This document shows, one piece after another, positions 62,161 through 64,000 of a stretch of 64,000 nt of DNA (positions are counted from its first letter, which is position 1; the number at the start of each line of letters is the position of its first letter). Position numbers and translations under genes: made by a program. This DNA comes from Thermohalobaculum sp039184865 (GTDB taxonomy: Bacteria; Pseudomonadota; Alphaproteobacteria; Rhodobacterales; Rhodobacteraceae). The notes beneath the pieces are model-generated. The model was not told the DNA's origin and did not search any database. It worked only from the letters and a program-made list of their open reading frames with translations. The stretch lies in contig JBCDAV010000026.1 in NCBI GenBank assembly GCA_039184865.1, forward strand, positions 1 to 64,000, written 5' to 3'.

Positions 62161-62742
62161 TCAGTGAATGCTGGCGTTGCGCGCGACGCTGACGCGGACG
62201 AGATCGGGCGGCGCGGTGTGGATCGTCCCGGCACCTTCCATGCGAGCCCGGCGCAACTCGGCGCACGCCATCAGAAGAAACGTCCGGGCGTTGCGCATTC
62301 TCGGATTGACGGTGCTGATCCCGACATTCAGCGACACGCTCCGACGCCCGGAGCGAATGTCCAGGGGCACCTCGGCGAAGTAGTCGCGCAGCCGCACGGC
62401 GACAATCTCTGCGTTGCCCAGACGCGTCTCTGGCAGCAGGATCCCGAATTCTGCCGGACCGAGCCGTGCGAGCCGATCGATCCGTCGCAAGGTATGACCG
62501 ATGACCTCGGCAGCGGCGGCAATGATCTCCTCCGCCGTGTCGACGCCTTCTTCCTTGCGGATGCGAAGCGCCCCGCCGATCTGGATCATCAGGATCGACA
62601 GCGGACGATCATAGCGGAGCGCGCGATCGACCTCGTCTCCCGCAATCTGCATGAACGCCTTGGGCGACAGCGCCCGAACCATCCTCGGGCGCCGACGGCG
62701 TTGCGCCTCGCCTGCCACGGCCTTTGGACTTTCCGCTGCCAT
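62161..62742 (-). CDS. GGDEF-like domain protein, active site degenerate
   Basis: 193 aa with a basic N-terminal tail (RRRRPRMVRAL) and a GGDEF-fold domain. Fold segments are RALRYDRPLSILMIQI, AAEVIGHTLRRIDRLARLG and FGILLPET. The signature GG(D/E)EF reads GPAEF (within RLGPAEFGI), so diguanylate cyclase activity is unlikely; it may bind nucleotide or protein as a regulator. ATG 62742 follows GGAGG; a TTG eight codons upstream is less likely. Convergent with rpmG. Confidence 0.72.
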   Translation of the reverse strand: MAAESPKAVAGEAQRRRRPRMVRALSPKAFMQIAGDEVDRALRYDRPLSILMIQIGGALRIRKEEGVDTAEEIIAAAAEVIGHTLRRIDRLARLGPAEFGILLPETRLGNAEIVAVRLRDYFAEVPLDIRSGRRSVSLNVGISTVNPRMRNARTFLLMACAELRRARMEGAGTIHTAPPDLVRVSVARNASIH

Positions 62743-62809
62743 GACCCTGCCTCCGACTACACTCAACGAGGCAAAATAGAATTCAGAGATTTACACCGTC
62801 CTAAAGAAA

Positions 62810-62839
62810 CGCGGCCCGCCACGAGAATGACGGGCCGCG
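62810..62839 (-). terminator. Terminator of the lipoprotein gene
   Basis: 9-bp stem CGCGGCCCG / CGGGCCGCG with a 12-nt loop. Read on the minus strand it lies 28 nt after the stop of the lipoprotein gene and is followed by GTTTCTTT. Good intrinsic-terminator candidate. Confidence 0.75.
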
Positions 62840-62867
62840 CGATCTCGATCCGGTTGAACCGGAGTGG

Positions 62868-63272
62868 TCAGCTTCCGGACGCGGTGCGCGTCAGGTGGAT
62901 GTAGGCTTCGTTCTGGTACTCGTCCCAGCCGCCCAGAGCGATGTCGGTCCCGGCGTTGATCAACGCCCCGGTCAGCAGCACGCCGGCGACCGTGCGCGGA
63001 TGTTTGCCGGCCATCAGTGCGACCGTCTCGGAATTGTGGCCCGGTGCCGAGCACGTCACGAACAGGTTGCCCGATGTGCGCGGGATCGAGTGCGTGATCG
63101 TCTTGCTCTCGCCCAGTGCCGTTGCCGGGACGATTTCAGCGCCATTCTGCGCGATCGAACAACTTGCGTTGTCGGCATTACTTCGCAATGTGATGTCTTG
63201 GCTGGTCCCGCCTTCCATGGTTCCGCATGCGGACAAAACGGCAGCAACAGCAAAAAGTCCAAGATATTTCAT
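62868..63272 (-). CDS. Small lipoprotein, function unknown
   Basis: 134-aa lipoprotein; lipobox LSAC with Cys at 16 (MKYLGLFAVAAVLSACGTM). The mature part has one PEGA-like beta pattern (CSIAQNGAEI, then FVTCSAPGHNSET) and a short hydrophobic stretch (VAGVLLTGALINAGTDIALGG). Two Cys about 36 residues apart could pair. ATG 63272 follows GGAG. Monocistronic with its own terminator. Confidence 0.8.
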   Translation of the reverse strand: MKYLGLFAVAAVLSACGTMEGGTSQDITLRSNADNASCSIAQNGAEIVPATALGESKTITHSIPRTSGNLFVTCSAPGHNSETVALMAGKHPRTVAGVLLTGALINAGTDIALGGWDEYQNEAYIHLTRTASGS

Positions 63273-63338
63273 AGCTTACTCCAAAGATCTTACTTTCGGT
63301 CAAATGTGCCTGTGCATAACGCGAATCGCAAATTGAAT

Positions 63339-64000
63339 CTAGTTTTCGCCAAACACCCTCCGGAAGATCGTGTCGACATGCTTGGTGTGGTAGCCGAGAT
63401 CGAATAGCGCTTCGAGTTCGGTATCGTCGAGCGCCGCACGAACTTCGGTGTCTGCTTTCAGTTCAGTCAGAAAATCGGCGCCGTTTTCCCATGTTTTCAT
63501 GGCGTTGCGCTGAACCAGCCGATACGCGCTTTCGCGGTCGACACCTGCCTGGGTCAGGGCCAGCAGCACGCGCTGCGAATGCACCAGCCCGCCGGTCTGA
63601 TCGAGAACCGCGCGCATGCGGTCCGGGTAGATCACGAGTTTTTCGATCACACCAGTCAGGCGTGCCAGCGCAAAGTCTAGCGTAACAGTGGCGTCCGGGC
63701 CGATGTTTCGCTCGACGGAGGAATGGCTGATATCGCGCTCGTGCCAGAGCGCCACGTTCTCCATCGCAGGCAGCGCCATCGAGCGGACCAGGCGCGCAAG
63801 GCCCGTCAGGTTCTCGGTCAGGACCGGGTTACGCTTGTGCGGCATCGCCGACGAGCCCTTCTGCCCCGCCGAGAAGAACTCTTCCGCCTCGCGCAGTTCC
63901 GTGCGCTGGAGATGGCGGATCTCGGTCGACAGGCGCTCGACCGAGGAGGCGATGACGCCCAGCACCGCGAAGAACATCGCGTGGCGATCCCGCGGGATCA
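63339..64000 (-). CDS. purB: Adenylosuccinate lyase, C-terminal part, truncated by window edge
   Basis: Purine biosynthesis enzyme that releases fumarate from SAICAR and adenylosuccinate. The visible 220 or so C-terminal residues contain the fumarase/aspartase superfamily signature GSSAMPHKRNP (mobile loop with catalytic Ser), ERDISHSSVERNIGPDAT and a helical tail. The frame is open through base 64000 (it reads IPRDRHAMFFAVLG at the edge), so the N-terminal half lies beyond the window. Confidence 0.96.
   Translation of the reverse strand, partial: IPRDRHAMFFAVLGVIASSVERLSTEIRHLQRTELREAEEFFSAGQKGSSAMPHKRNPVLTENLTGLARLVRSMALPAMENVALWHERDISHSSVERNIGPDATVTLDFALARLTGVIEKLVIYPDRMRAVLDQTGGLVHSQRVLLALTQAGVDRESAYRLVQRNAMKTWENGADFLTELKADTEVRAALDDTELEALFDLGYHTKHVDTIFRRVFGEN

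Noticed and set aside
62161..62742. Active diguanylate cyclase
   Set aside because: The signature is GPAEF instead of GG(D/E)EF, so catalysis is unlikely; annotated as degenerate.
1..64000. tRNA/rRNA genes, CRISPR arrays, insertion sequences, prophage
   Set aside because: No T-loop-like tRNA segments, regularly spaced repeats, transposase or phage structural genes were found by reading both strands; short or degenerate elements could be missed without a search tool.

Overview
The window looks like a chromosomal segment of a high-G+C alphaproteobacterium. Supporting evidence is a groESL operon with a CIRCE operator, a Usg-family protein, a MetA with the Glu111 signature of the acetyl-CoA type, and a typical alphaproteobacterial gene complement. 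Genes are densely packed, with many 1-4 nt stop/start overlaps. I see no tRNA or rRNA gene, CRISPR array, insertion sequence or phage gene. The contig cuts groEL at the left edge and purB at the right edge.

Layout. 1-10 kb: groEL/groES with CIRCE, two tandem BLUF photoreceptor proteins, usg, an alpha/beta hydrolase-DUF309 pair, a desaturase, a P-loop ATPase, a lipoprotein pair, metA and gdhA. 10.4-21.6 kb (minus strand): seven co-directional genes forming an electron-transfer operon. 21.8-32 kb: adenosine kinase-nth, PilZ, rhodanese, trxB, a methyltransferase, a YjgN-M48 pair and a UvrD-type helicase carrying an A+T-rich in-frame insertion. 32-43 kb: Vps62-like protein, sulfotransferase, TPR-methyltransferase, DUF1508, TPP enzyme, TauE/SafE permease, SDR, flavin monooxygenase, GST-crotonase pair. 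43-52 kb: a hypothetical gene, pyc, pheT, mscL, a lipase-like gene and ald. 52.5-57.3 kb: a translationally coupled molybdenum-cofactor operon (fdhD to moeA). 57.4-59.3 kb: an ECF sigma/anti-sigma/CnrX-like/EF-hand cluster. 59.5-64 kb: DUF983, Nudix, MFS, rpmG, a degenerate GGDEF protein, a lipoprotein and purB.

The standout is the 10,427-21,576 operon. In transcription order it encodes: a pentaheme cytochrome c; a cytoplasmic flavoprotein fused to two cyclic-nucleotide-binding domains and four [4Fe-4S] clusters; a five-helix membrane protein with two H-x13-H helices, predicted to carry two b hemes; an FHA-domain protein with one membrane anchor and ten periplasmic c hemes; a second pentaheme cytochrome with the same unusual CX4CH motif as the first; a third pentaheme cytochrome; and an outer-membrane beta-barrel-like protein. 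Together they predict a wire from NAD(P)H through FAD, Fe-S and two b hemes to 25 c-type hemes and possibly the outer membrane, with two signalling-type domains built into the redox proteins. I recognise no named system with this architecture. Electron direction and terminal partner cannot be read from the sequence.
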